A DNA stretch of 64,000 nucleotides from Vibrio tapetis subsp. tapetis. Its GTDB lineage: Bacteria > Pseudomonadota > Gammaproteobacteria > Enterobacterales > Vibrionaceae. The notes below the pieces were generated by a model that was given only the letters and a program-made list of their open reading frames with translations, did no database searches and was not told where the DNA came from. Where the stretch lies: contig NZ_LT960612.1 of NCBI RefSeq assembly GCF_900233005.1, positions 1,426,001 to 1,490,000 on the forward strand, given 5' to 3'. Below are positions 37,844 to 46,098 of this stretch, piece after piece (the first letter of the stretch is position 1; each line of letters opens with the position of its first letter). Position numbers and translations under genes: made by a program.

Positions 37844-38470
37844 ATGGAATCGATGCCAACAAGCATGAATCAACAAATTCAGTTAGACAGAGAGCCGATA
37901 CACAAGATCTTGGATTTCATGGTCGAGATCGAGAAACTGAAAAACGTAATCAGAAAAACGAGGCCGGTCGGTCTTGATCGCTATGAGAATTCCGCCGAGC
38001 ACAGTTGGCACGTGTGTTTAAGCGCCTTGATGCTAAAAGATCACGCAAACGAACCGATAGATATCGAAAAAGTGATGAAGATGCTATTGATTCATGACAT
38101 TGGAGAAATCGATGCCGGTGACAAAATCATCTATGAAAGTGAGACCACAGAACAAAAAGGCCAAGAAGAAAAGGGTGTAGCGCGAATTCTTAATAACCTA
38201 AGTGAAGAGCAGGCAAGATACTATTTGTCTTTGTGGCAAGAGTTTGAACTAGGCGAAAGCGCAGAAGCGAGGTTCGCAAAGGCTATTGATCGAGTCCCCC
38301 CGTTGCTTCACAACATTCACGGCCAAGCTCATAGTTGGAAAGAGCATCAAGTCAGTAAAGAAACTGTGTTAGGCTTTAACAGCGAACGTATTTCAGCAGG
38401 GAGCGAATCTCTGTGGAAGGCGGTGGAAAGCCGTTTAAATACCGCATTTAACGACGGTATCTTAGATTAA
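37844..38470 (+). CDS. HD-domain phosphohydrolase (YfbR/HDDC2-like)
   Basis: This 208-residue protein belongs to the HD_3 group of nucleotidases. Metal ligands are visible: 'ENSAEHSWHV' (H), 'LLIHDIGEIDAGD' (HD) and 'AKAIDRVPPLLHN' (D). Family members remove phosphate from deoxynucleoside 5'-monophosphates. AGGAGGGA lies about 9 bases before the ATG; a second ATG seven codons in is possible. The gene lies directly after the group II intron. It is followed 15 bases later by an acetyltransferase gene, probably one transcript. Confidence 0.85.
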   Translation: MESMPTSMNQQIQLDREPIHKILDFMVEIEKLKNVIRKTRPVGLDRYENSAEHSWHVCLSALMLKDHANEPIDIEKVMKMLLIHDIGEIDAGDKIIYESETTEQKGQEEKGVARILNNLSEEQARYYLSLWQEFELGESAEARFAKAIDRVPPLLHNIHGQAHSWKEHQVSKETVLGFNSERISAGSESLWKAVESRLNTAFNDGILD

Positions 38471-38485
38471 GAAACAAGGCCAACA

Positions 38486-38953
38486 ATGATAAGAAAAGCA
38501 GAATTGAGCGATCTGAGTGATCTGAATATTTTATACATCGAACAGAATCGTTTTCATCATAACATTACCCCCGATCGCATTGCCCTATGCGACGAATTGC
38601 TCACACACGAAGAACTGGCTGAAATGATTGCCGAGACCAGTACCTACCTTACGGTCTATGTGCTTGACGGAAAGCTTGTCGCGGCCTTGCTGGCCAACCT
38701 CCAACGCAATGAAGCGAAGCGGTGGACACCAAAACGTTGCTTTGTTTATCTCGACGAACTCATTGTGATGCAAGAATACAGAAGCAAAGGCATTGCGCGA
38801 GAAATGATGGATGCTTTTGAAGACTGGGCGATGGAACAAGGCGCCAGTTGCATAGATCTCAATGTTTGGCAGCATAATAGTAATGCGCTCGAATTTTATC
38901 AAAAGAACGGCTTTTATACAGAACAACGCTTAATGAGTAAGAATCTGGAGTAG
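38486..38953 (+). CDS. GNAT-family N-acetyltransferase
   Basis: This 155-residue protein carries the GNAT acetyl-CoA motif 'YRSKGIAREMMDAFEDWA' preceded by the beta strand 'VYLDELIVMQ', and ends with 'LNVWQHNSNALEFYQKNGF', the usual motif B. It should transfer an acetyl group to an amine; the substrate is not predictable. It follows the HD hydrolase by 15 bases. Confidence 0.9.
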   Translation: MIRKAELSDLSDLNILYIEQNRFHHNITPDRIALCDELLTHEELAEMIAETSTYLTVYVLDGKLVAALLANLQRNEAKRWTPKRCFVYLDELIVMQEYRSKGIAREMMDAFEDWAMEQGASCIDLNVWQHNSNALEFYQKNGFYTEQRLMSKNLE

Positions 38954-39026
38954 CCGCTTCGAGCTATTCTTGTCGTAATTCTAGCCTTCATATCGCAAAT
39001 AGATTGCATCAATCAAAAAGTGGCGT

Positions 39027-39056
39027 ATAGTTAATCGTAAATCGACGATTAACTAT
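39027..39056. promoter_or_regulatory. ArsR operator overlapping arsR start
   Basis: ATAGTTAATCG (39027-39037) is the perfect complement of CGATTAACTAT (39046-39056), with an 8-nt centre. It touches the first ATG (39055) of the repressor gene. A second version lies before the transporter gene. Confidence 0.8.
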
Positions 39057-39411
39057 GTGGTTAGCGATGAAAAAATCTTGTGCTGAAGCAAATAACACTG
39101 CTTTTTCTTCTACTGAGAAGCAACTGATTGAAGAAAAAGAGTTTGCGGCCCTATGTAAAGCACTGTCACACCCAGCAAGAGTAAGAATTCTTAATATTCT
39201 ACTGACGCTAGATAATTTGGGAGGGTGCCTAAATAGTGATTTGGTTTCTGAACTCGGTCTTGCTCAATCTACAGTGTCAGAACACCTGCGAATTTTGAAA
39301 CAGGCGGAGTTTATTACTGCGGAGCCGATTCCACCGAAGATGTGTTATCGAATCAACCGCAATCGAATTGATCTGTTTTCACAGCGTTTTTCAGGGCTAG
39401 TGAATTCATAG
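39055..39411 (+). CDS. arsR: ArsR-family metalloregulator
   Basis: This 118-residue winged-HTH repressor reads 'KALSHPARVRILNILLTL' then 'SDLVSELGLAQSTVSEHLRILKQAEFI'. It lacks the classic CVCDL arsenite site; Cys7, Cys34 and Cys57 and a late Cys are present, so the metal site differs or sits elsewhere. The start may be ATG 39055 or the Met four codons on (39067), as the operator overlaps the first. It is followed by an ACR3 pump with a second copy of its operator, so it should repress both until arsenite binds. Confidence 0.88.
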   Translation: MWLAMKKSCAEANNTAFSSTEKQLIEEKEFAALCKALSHPARVRILNILLTLDNLGGCLNSDLVSELGLAQSTVSEHLRILKQAEFITAEPIPPKMCYRINRNRIDLFSQRFSGLVNS

Positions 39412-39481
39412 AAAAGTTATAAACGGTGCTTAATCGCTTACCCGCACAAGGGAAGTGGGTGAGTACCAATTTTTTAATTAT

Positions 39482-39505
39482 ATTAATCGCATTTCGACGA
39501 TTGAC
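39482..39505. promoter_or_regulatory. ArsR operator before ACR3 gene
   Basis: ATTAATCG-N8-CGATTGAC repeats the layout of the arsR operator (GTTAATCG-N8-CGATTAAC) with one change in each arm. It lies 13 bases before the transporter ATG. Confidence 0.75.
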
Positions 39506-39518
39506 GAATAGGTGCAAT

Positions 39519-40574
39519 ATGAATACTGAACACGCGCAACCTCAACTTGGTTTTCTAGACCGATTTTTAACACTATGGATTTTTGTCGCGATGGCGATTG
39601 GCGTCGCTATCGGGTTTGTTTTCCCGAACATTGGAGAATTCAATGAAAGTATGTCGGTAGGGAGTACCAACATTCCTTTAGCGATTGGCCTTATTTTGAT
39701 GATGTATCCACCGCTTGCTAAGGTTAACTACCGTTTGTTAGGTAAAATAACCAAAGATAAACAAGCCATAACACTGTCCTTAGTGATGAACTGGATCGTT
39801 GGCCCCATCTTGATGTTTGTGTTGGCTCTGACGTTCTTGGCTGATCATCCAGGTTATATGGTCGGGATTATCCTTATTGGTTTGGCTCGCTGTATTGCAA
39901 TGGTACTTGTTTGGAATGATATAGGGGGAGGCAACAAAGAATACGGTGCCGCATTAGTTGCGCTCAATAGTGTGTTTCAAATATTCACATACAGCTTTAT
40001 GGCGTGGCTGTTCATCACTGTGCTGCCCCCTGTGTTTGGCTACGAAAGCATGGTGGTCGATATTTCAATGAAAGACATTGCCGAAAGTGTCTTTATCTAC
40101 CTAGGTATTCCTTTCATCTTAGGCTTTGTTAGTCGCGTTGTGCTGGTGAAAAAGAAAGGCGAACAGTGGTATAACGAAGTTTTCATTCCGAAAATTTCAC
40201 CGATGACATTGATTGCTTTATTAGCGACCATCGTGCTGATGTTCAGTTTAAAAGGTGAAATGATTGTTGAACTGCCAATGGACGTAGTGCGCGTTGCCAT
40301 TCCACTGGCTATCTATTTTGTACTGATGTTTTTTATTAGCTTTGCAATAGGTAAAAAAATGGGGCTTCCGTTCGATAAGAATGCATCCATTGCTTATACC
40401 GCCACTGGCAATAATTTTGAGTTAGCGATTGCGGTGTCTATTGTTGTGTTTGGCATCAATTCTGATCAAGCTTTTGCCGGTGTGATTGGCCCTTTAATCG
40501 AAGTACCTGTACTTATTGCGTTGGTAAATGTTGCGTTGAAGATGAAGGGTAATTATCAAGTAAAGAGCGCTTAG
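39519..40574 (+). CDS. acr3: ACR3-type arsenite efflux transporter
   Basis: This 351-residue protein has about 10 membrane segments and exports arsenite across the inner membrane. The ACR3 hallmark with its essential Cys reads '[15 protein letters not shown]', and '[14 protein letters not shown]' is the second conserved helix. I chose ATG 39519 (AGGTG upstream) because the bases before it carry the ArsR operator and the 31 codons before it have no family likeness. There is no arsC reductase beside it, so arsenate reduction must come from elsewhere. Confidence 0.93.
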   Translation: MNTEHAQPQLGFLDRFLTLWIFVAMAIGVAIGFVFPNIGEFNESMSVGSTNIPLAIGLILMMYPPLAKVNYRLLGKITKDKQAITLSLVMNWIVGPILMFVLALTFLADHPGYMVGIILIGLARCIAMVLVWNDIGGGNKEYGAALVALNSVFQIFTYSFMAWLFITVLPPVFGYESMVVDISMKDIAESVFIYLGIPFILGFVSRVVLVKKKGEQWYNEVFIPKISPMTLIALLATIVLMFSLKGEMIVELPMDVVRVAIPLAIYFVLMFFISFAIGKKMGLPFDKNASIAYTATGNNFELAIAVSIVVFGINSDQAFAGVIGPLIEVPVLIALVNVALKMKGNYQVKSA

Positions 40575-40677
40575 AATATAAATAACAAACGACGCTGTTT
40601 AGTAGTTGAAATAGACAGTATGGCACGCGCAGCCGTTCCCAAGCATGGATTGCTGCGCTAATTGGCTCAATGCTAAT

Positions 40678-41658
40678 CTAAACTGAACCCAGTTTTAATT
40701 TGGGGCGTATAAGATCGTAAACGAAATCTGCTTCATCGCTGAGTTGGTACATGTTATTGATAATGCCGCCAGCCATGTGAGCGTGACCACCTCCAAAGCC
40801 CAATCCAGAGTCCATTAGTGCGCCTCTTACAATATCCGCAACATTGTTATGAGTGCATTCTGAGCGTAGAGACAAAAAGGTTTTTTCCCTGTTTCGAGCG
40901 CTAAGTACAACGATATCTATCTCATCAACACTAAGTAAAAAATCCCCCAACACACCAAGCATATTCTTGGGACAACCTTCTGGTAATACGGCAAAAGCTG
41001 CGTTGTTTTCCTTTTTCATGGTAGCCAGCATTGAGTCGAATAATTTTAACTCAACAAATTCCATTTGGTTTCTACAAATCTTATTTACCATCGGCATATT
41101 GGCAATCGCCTGTAATTGCAGTAATGCACGAATATCGTTGGTGTCGACACCACGAGTGAAACTGGCCGTATCAAATGTTAACCCTACTAATAACGCGGTA
41201 GCGATGCGCTTTGGGATATCCAATTCAAAATGGTTAAAGTACTCGACCATGATGGTGGCGGTAGATCCATAGTTTGGGCGTATATCTGAAAACCAAACAA
41301 AGCTGGGAGCTTGGGTTTGATGATGGTCAATCACAGCGACTTCCAAGCCCGGTAAATCTGTCACGTTTTTCTCGCCAATACACCCATCGACGACGATTAT
41401 CTTGTCGTCGGGTCTCATTTGAAGTTTATGAGGTTCCACCGTTGGGATTTCTAGCCAATCTATGAGATTGCGCAGCGAGATCCGATCAATGTAGCCCTTG
41501 TAAGAAATAAATGGCTTGAGCCCTTGCTTCTTAAGTAGATAAGCCAGAGCGAAAGCTGAGGCAATCGCGTCGTGATCAGGGAAATCGTGAGCTTGAACAA
41601 TAACTCGTTCTGTATCTTTAAGTCGGCCGAGAAGCTTTTCAAAATTACGATAGTTCAT
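40678..41658 (-). CDS. DHH/DHHA1 phosphoesterase (NrnA-like)
   Basis: This ~326-residue protein shows the DHH family order: 'VQAHDFPDHDAIASAFALAY' (motif I), 'IIVVDGC' , the DHH motif itself in 'VAVIDHHQTQAPS', and the DHHA1 glycine motif 'GGGHAHMAGG' near the C-terminus. Relatives degrade nanoRNA, c-di-AMP intermediates or 3'-phosphoadenosine phosphate. The start is uncertain: ATG 41658, or GTG 41673 five codons earlier, and neither has a strong ribosome site. It stands alone. Confidence 0.88.
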   Translation of the reverse strand: MNYRNFEKLLGRLKDTERVIVQAHDFPDHDAIASAFALAYLLKKQGLKPFISYKGYIDRISLRNLIDWLEIPTVEPHKLQMRPDDKIIVVDGCIGEKNVTDLPGLEVAVIDHHQTQAPSFVWFSDIRPNYGSTATIMVEYFNHFELDIPKRIATALLVGLTFDTASFTRGVDTNDIRALLQLQAIANMPMVNKICRNQMEFVELKLFDSMLATMKKENNAAFAVLPEGCPKNMLGVLGDFLLSVDEIDIVVLSARNREKTFLSLRSECTHNNVADIVRGALMDSGLGFGGGHAHMAGGIINNMYQLSDEADFVYDLIRPKLKLGSV

Positions 41659-41673
41659 GCGTAGAGGTGACAC

Positions 41674-42065
41674 CTAATGGTAAGAAAATAAGGAAAGTAA
41701 CTTATAGTTGAATGTCGCCACGGTTAGTTACATGTAGCAACGATGCGGTTAAGTGTTTCATAAGCCCATAATTAGGCGCGATATATGTTATTAAGCTAAT
41801 CCTAATGATTATCAAATATCAATAGATTTATAAACGTAATATTCATTTACATGATAAACATCTCATCCCATACATTCGCTGGTTGTATGTCATTATCCGT
41901 AACGATAACTTGGCGGTTTGGTGTGATATTAGTCCCATACTGACTTTTGTAACAAAATCTAATGACATGTATTGAGCTTCATACTAACGAATTGAAGTTA
42001 TTAGACGCAGGTTAAGGGACGCGTGGATCTTTAAGTCAGTAACGAGAATCATGATAAGGATATGT
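41674..42065. other. Divergent intergenic region before the five-gene cassette
   Basis: About 390 bases, AT-rich, between the DHH gene and the cassette. No coding frame is supported. It should carry the cassette promoter; no known operator was recognised. Confidence 0.45.
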
Positions 42066-43289
42066 ATGAAATTTGGAATGTGGCGAATGTCTCCACTTGC
42101 TTTACTTCTTGTTGCTTCCATAGGCCAAGCTGAAACATTAGAGCAGGCTTGCGATCTAAAACCTTCAATTAGCAACTGCCCTAGTGTTCAGCACTATATG
42201 AACAGACCTTTTGAGGCGAAGGATGATTTCGAAAAGTATAAGCTGTGCAGCGAGGCTAATTTTGAGGTCTATAAGGTTGAGAAAAACTGCGAATTTGATG
42301 CTTATCTCGCTAAGGCTGAAAAGAGTTTTAATCAGTACAAAAAACACGTTGCAAAGGTATGGGATAAACCAGAATTTAGCGACAAAAACTCGTGGATCAG
42401 CTACACACCATCGTTAAAAATGAAGCGAGAAGTTAACTTCGAAAAAAATGTTATTAAGGTAACCACCATTGAAGGCGAAACAACAACCGTTGAACAGCTG
42501 AAAGAAGAAATTGTCTCGACGTCCAAACTTAGTATTGGGTCGGCGCAAAAACAAGACAAATTTACCTCTGAGCTTATTGAAGCAACGAAAGTGAGACAGC
42601 TCAGTAAGGCTTCATTTTTGCCTTTGTCTGAGAACAAATCGACCAATAAGAAAGAGTTAAGTAAAGCTTTAGAAAACATCAAGATCACCAAGACAAAAGA
42701 CTTGAAAGGAAACGAGGTTGTTTCGGCTGAGATCTCGTTTCCTTCAGCTTGGTTGACGCGCAAAGAAAAGCGCTTTATCGACTCGGTTGAAACCTACTCT
42801 AAGAAATATCAATTAGAACCTGAATTTGTTCTATCTATTATTCGTACCGAAAGTGCCTTTGACCCTCGTGCTGTATCTCATGTCCCTGCGTTTGGTTTGA
42901 TGCAGATTGTACCAAGTTCTGCAGGCCTTGATGCTACAGACTATTTATTTGGTGAACAGCAGTTATTGAAACGTGATTACTTGTTTGATCCCGATAAAAA
43001 TATAGAAGTAGGGACGACCTATTTGCACTTGCTCAAAAACCGATATTTCAAGGGGATTGAAAACAGTGACAGCATGAAATATTGCGTTATCGCGGCATAT
43101 AACGGTGGTATGGGACCTATCTATCGAATATTCGGTAAAGGAAAAACAAGCGCAATCAACAACATTAATGCGCTTTCGCCTCAAGAAGTCTTCGATAAAA
43201 TTCAGAAGAAGCATGCTGCGGCGGAAACTCGTACCTACTTAAAAAGAGTACACAGTGCCGAGTTAAAATATCAAAATAATATGATCTAA
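42066..43289 (+). CDS. MltC-like periplasmic lytic transglycosylase
   Basis: This 407-residue enzyme is predicted to cleave peptidoglycan glycan strands. ATG 42066 has AAGGA five bases upstream. A signal peptide ('MSPLALLLVASIGQA') is followed by an N-terminal region resembling the MltC accessory domain ('WDKPEFSDKNSWISYTPSLK', 'VNFEKNVIKVTTIEG'), and a C-terminal SLT domain (about 235-400) with catalytic Glu262 in 'IIRTESAFDPRAVSHV', 'AFGLMQIVPSSAG' and 'CVIAAYNGGMGPIYRIFG'. Unlike MltC there is no lipobox, so it may be free in the periplasm. It is the first gene of a tight five-gene operon of exported proteins. Confidence 0.9.
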   Translation: MKFGMWRMSPLALLLVASIGQAETLEQACDLKPSISNCPSVQHYMNRPFEAKDDFEKYKLCSEANFEVYKVEKNCEFDAYLAKAEKSFNQYKKHVAKVWDKPEFSDKNSWISYTPSLKMKREVNFEKNVIKVTTIEGETTTVEQLKEEIVSTSKLSIGSAQKQDKFTSELIEATKVRQLSKASFLPLSENKSTNKKELSKALENIKITKTKDLKGNEVVSAEISFPSAWLTRKEKRFIDSVETYSKKYQLEPEFVLSIIRTESAFDPRAVSHVPAFGLMQIVPSSAGLDATDYLFGEQQLLKRDYLFDPDKNIEVGTTYLHLLKNRYFKGIENSDSMKYCVIAAYNGGMGPIYRIFGKGKTSAINNINALSPQEVFDKIQKKHAAAETRTYLKRVHSAELKYQNNMI

Positions 43290-43298
43290 GGAATGACC

Positions 43299-43751
43299 AT
43301 GAATAAGACAGTATTAGTCACAGCGTTACTAGCAATGAGTGCGAGCTTAAGTGCTGCAGAGCAATTTCCTGAATGGAGAAGTTACCCACAAGACGGATTA
43401 GAAGAAGGCCTAATTGCAGGAGTATCTTGTGTTGAGAGTATGGGTGACATGACACTAGACATGGACATTGCTGCTATGGAAGCAAGAGCATCTTTAGCGT
43501 CATCTTTAGAAACGATGGTGCATAAAGAAGTAGGAACCGATAGAAATAGCGAAAAGAAAACCATCATTACGGCCGATCGAAAAGATAAAGTCGTAACGAC
43601 AACCATATCGGCTAACTCAACGTCGAAACAGATAACTAATCAGTTGATGAAATATACATGGATCAAAGAATCAGTATCAGTTGAAAAGGGCGTAGATGAA
43701 TACCTATGTACCCGTATTGTCGCTCGCGTTCCTAAGTTCGTTGAAGAATAG
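43299..43751 (+). CDS. Small exported LPP20-like protein
   Basis: This ~150-residue protein has a signal peptide ('VTALLAMSASLSA', cleavage after about residue 20). The rest resembles a single LPP20-like domain: 'FPEWRSYP' near the start, a variable strand, a helix 'DIAAMEARASLASSLETMV' and a final strand 'YLCTRIVARV'. It lacks a lipobox Cys. Two in the same operon (the fourth and fifth genes) share this fold as their N-terminal part. AAGGA lies six bases before ATG 43299; ATG 43293 is too close. It begins 10 bases after the transglycosylase stop. The role is unknown. Confidence 0.75.
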   Translation: MNKTVLVTALLAMSASLSAAEQFPEWRSYPQDGLEEGLIAGVSCVESMGDMTLDMDIAAMEARASLASSLETMVHKEVGTDRNSEKKTIITADRKDKVVTTTISANSTSKQITNQLMKYTWIKESVSVEKGVDEYLCTRIVARVPKFVEE

Positions 43752-43763
43752 AGATAATGATTC

Positions 43764-44537
43764 ATGGCTCAAGATGCAGAAGTTGAAAAAGAACCGTCCA
43801 AAGCAGAAGATCAGTTTTTTGATAATCTAAGAAAAAAACTCCCTACACCGCTAGTGATCGGTGCGGTTTGTGCGATATCTATCGGTCAATTTAACGATAC
43901 GATTGATATGGTACAAAAAGGATCTGAAGCGATTTTCTCTACATTTTCAGACGCTCCTTCAAACAATCGACTGTCGAAAATCTATATTAGGGCGTCAAGC
44001 GATGTACTTAATGAAACCTTTGGTGCACCGATCTACACCAAGTACTCAGACGGCGAAACAGCGATTAAGTACTACAAAGATGATAACTTCCTACTTTCAG
44101 CTGTTACCTCAAACGGCATCATTGATGCCTACTTGGTGTTTCCAGAATCGGGTTTTACCCCAGAAACAGCAGAGCACGCTGGTGGTGAACGTTATTTAGA
44201 TGTCAGCTTTAGTCAATCGACCACACCAGTGACTGCAATTTCGAACATCGCCCGTTCAGGGAATTATTACATTGAGTCATCAGATGGTGGGCGCTATCAA
44301 TTACTTTATACCTCAATCGGTGGTTACAGTGAGTACTTGTCTTCCTTGACGGGTGAGCAAACGATCAAACTCGCCAAATTTAACGATAAACTCATGATGG
44401 AAGAAGATGTAGAGGCATCGCTTAAACAAGTGAGATCTAATATTAGTCCTAATTTCTACGGCTACAGCACGGTCGATCTTGGCATTTTGGAATCTGCGAT
44501 TTTGACTAGGTTAGAGTACGAGCTGATTTCCAAGTAG
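43764..44537 (+). CDS. Single-pass membrane protein of unknown function
   Basis: This 257-residue protein has a short charged cytoplasmic N-terminus, one moderately hydrophobic segment ('TPLVIGAVCAISIGQF', about 28-43) and a ~210-residue soluble domain predicted in the periplasm. The domain has 'VLNETFGAPIYTKYSDGETAIKYYKDD', a motif like those of small beta-rich modules that compare a parameter after 'FG.P', and 'YLVFPESGF'. I recall a similar arrangement in proteins named after ETEC_3214, but cannot confirm it. The gene is 13 bases after the preceding gene and 40 before the next. Its membrane anchor would make it the link of the cassette to the inner membrane. Confidence 0.7.
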   Translation: MAQDAEVEKEPSKAEDQFFDNLRKKLPTPLVIGAVCAISIGQFNDTIDMVQKGSEAIFSTFSDAPSNNRLSKIYIRASSDVLNETFGAPIYTKYSDGETAIKYYKDDNFLLSAVTSNGIIDAYLVFPESGFTPETAEHAGGERYLDVSFSQSTTPVTAISNIARSGNYYIESSDGGRYQLLYTSIGGYSEYLSSLTGEQTIKLAKFNDKLMMEEDVEASLKQVRSNISPNFYGYSTVDLGILESAILTRLEYELISK

Positions 44538-44577
44538 CAATCACGTTTATGTAGAAAGTTTTGGTAAAGGAATAACC

Positions 44578-46098
44578 ATGAGACCGATGTATTTAGGTGC
44601 CGCCATGTTGTCATTAATGACCGGTGGAGTGCATGCCGCTGATGACGCTGTTTGTCAGTTTTTGCCCCAGTCAGATATGCCCAAGTGGGTAAATCAAGAT
44701 ATCAGAGACGATGATTTTTATTACGCCGTAGGTGGTGCCAGTGGTAAGTCGGGATCATCATATGTCCCAATTAATACGTTTATTAATAATGCCCGAGAAG
44801 ATGCTGTTGCCAACTTATCTAACTCGATACGTAGCTCCATAAAGGTTTCTACTAAGCGCACCATTGAAAGCAAGAAGTCGAATAAGTCTAAGGCCGAAGT
44901 ACGTAAAGAGGTAAAACAAAAAACGGAAGTCGTCAGTCAAGTAGCACTTGCTGCGGTCATTGACGACGCAAAGTGGCTAGACACGAAACAATGTTTGCTC
45001 TGGTACCGTGTCAAAGTAAGCAAAGCAGGGGCTGAATTCGCAGTAAAAGCGTATGTAGATGAAGTTTCTGAAAGACTTCATAAAAAAATCGAACAATTGA
45101 CTCATCGTGAAATCGAACAAATACTCTCTGATAATGGCTTTTCTCCAACGCTAGAGAGTGCAGTCCAATCCTTATTAAATAATAGCCAGGCCTATTACCG
45201 TGGTCAGGTTTATGATGTTGCAGAGCTCTACCAACAGAGCGGCTTTGATTGGATTAATGAAAGCGATAATTCGTTTTTCATGCGTTCTATTTGGGGAAAT
45301 AATAGCCCTATAACTCGGTTTGATTACCTCTACTACCAAAATAATGCTGTGACTTCAGTCGTAAGATCTAGCAGCAGTTTAAGTAAACAAATACACGCAT
45401 TAACCCAACTCAAGTCGTTTGGTGTTGATCTTAATGACGTGCGTATTAGTGCAGGGCAGTACTTCCCAAATGGCGGCACGGACACTTATATTTCCAAGAA
45501 AACTAACTCGTTATTTTCGGAACATGATGATGCTATTTACAGAGCAACTCGTGAAGCCACGTTAGGAGGAACGTTAAAAACACCTCTAATTTATAATTTT
45601 ACAACAAACTCTAAAAAAGAGAGCCTAGGATTATTACACTTTGCGGTGATTAGTCATCGTGCTGATTTAATTCAACCATTACTATCACTTGGTGTTGATA
45701 TAAATCAAAAGACAACTCTAGGTTATACGTCACTTGCTTTAGCCGTAGAGTATGGCCAGTTGAGCTTTGCACAACAACTGCTTAAGTTGGGTGTTAATCC
45801 GAAAGAACAAGATTATATTGCTTATAAGATTGCTTACTTATTGCAGCACTTAAATACTCCAGATCTATATAGTGCTGAGTTTTCTGTACCGAGTGCAATG
45901 AACCTTCCCTTACTTGAGAAGGTGATGTCAGAGATGGAGTTGAATGCACGAGAGGTTAATAAAGTTAAAAAGATGATACTGAAGAAATATCCAGTCAATC
46001 TGACGGTCACGACGGTTAAGATGAGCGATGATCTTTATAACTACGATTATGACAATATAGAAAAGCAGGTATTTCTAAACGGTAAGGAAGTAAAATGA
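44578..46098 (+). CDS. Exported LPP20-like/ankyrin-repeat protein A
   Basis: This 506-residue protein has a signal peptide (about 1-20, 'LGAAMLSLMTGGVHA'), then an LPP20-like domain (about 26-165) with 'MPKWVNQDIRDDDFYYAVGG', a helix 'AREDAVANLSNSIRSSIKV' and 'WLDTKQCLLWYRVKVSK'. A helical middle follows, then about two ankyrin repeats (about 340-410): 'LLHFAVISHRADLIQPLLSLG' and 'TSLALAVEYGQLSFAQQLLKLG'. The protein is paralogous to the next gene. Ankyrin repeats are protein-binding scaffolds and are unusual in exported proteins. AAAGGA precedes the ATG. Function unknown. Confidence 0.8.
   Translation: MRPMYLGAAMLSLMTGGVHAADDAVCQFLPQSDMPKWVNQDIRDDDFYYAVGGASGKSGSSYVPINTFINNAREDAVANLSNSIRSSIKVSTKRTIESKKSNKSKAEVRKEVKQKTEVVSQVALAAVIDDAKWLDTKQCLLWYRVKVSKAGAEFAVKAYVDEVSERLHKKIEQLTHREIEQILSDNGFSPTLESAVQSLLNNSQAYYRGQVYDVAELYQQSGFDWINESDNSFFMRSIWGNNSPITRFDYLYYQNNAVTSVVRSSSSLSKQIHALTQLKSFGVDLNDVRISAGQYFPNGGTDTYISKKTNSLFSEHDDAIYRATREATLGGTLKTPLIYNFTTNSKKESLGLLHFAVISHRADLIQPLLSLGVDINQKTTLGYTSLALAVEYGQLSFAQQLLKLGVNPKEQDYIAYKIAYLLQHLNTPDLYSAEFSVPSAMNLPLLEKVMSEMELNAREVNKVKKMILKKYPVNLTVTTVKMSDDLYNYDYDNIEKQVFLNGKEVK

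Noticed and set aside
37844..38953. HD hydrolase plus GNAT as an anti-phage nucleotide-depletion pair
   Set aside because: Both are common housekeeping families and there is no toxin, sensor or defence neighbour. Position after the intron alone is not evidence.
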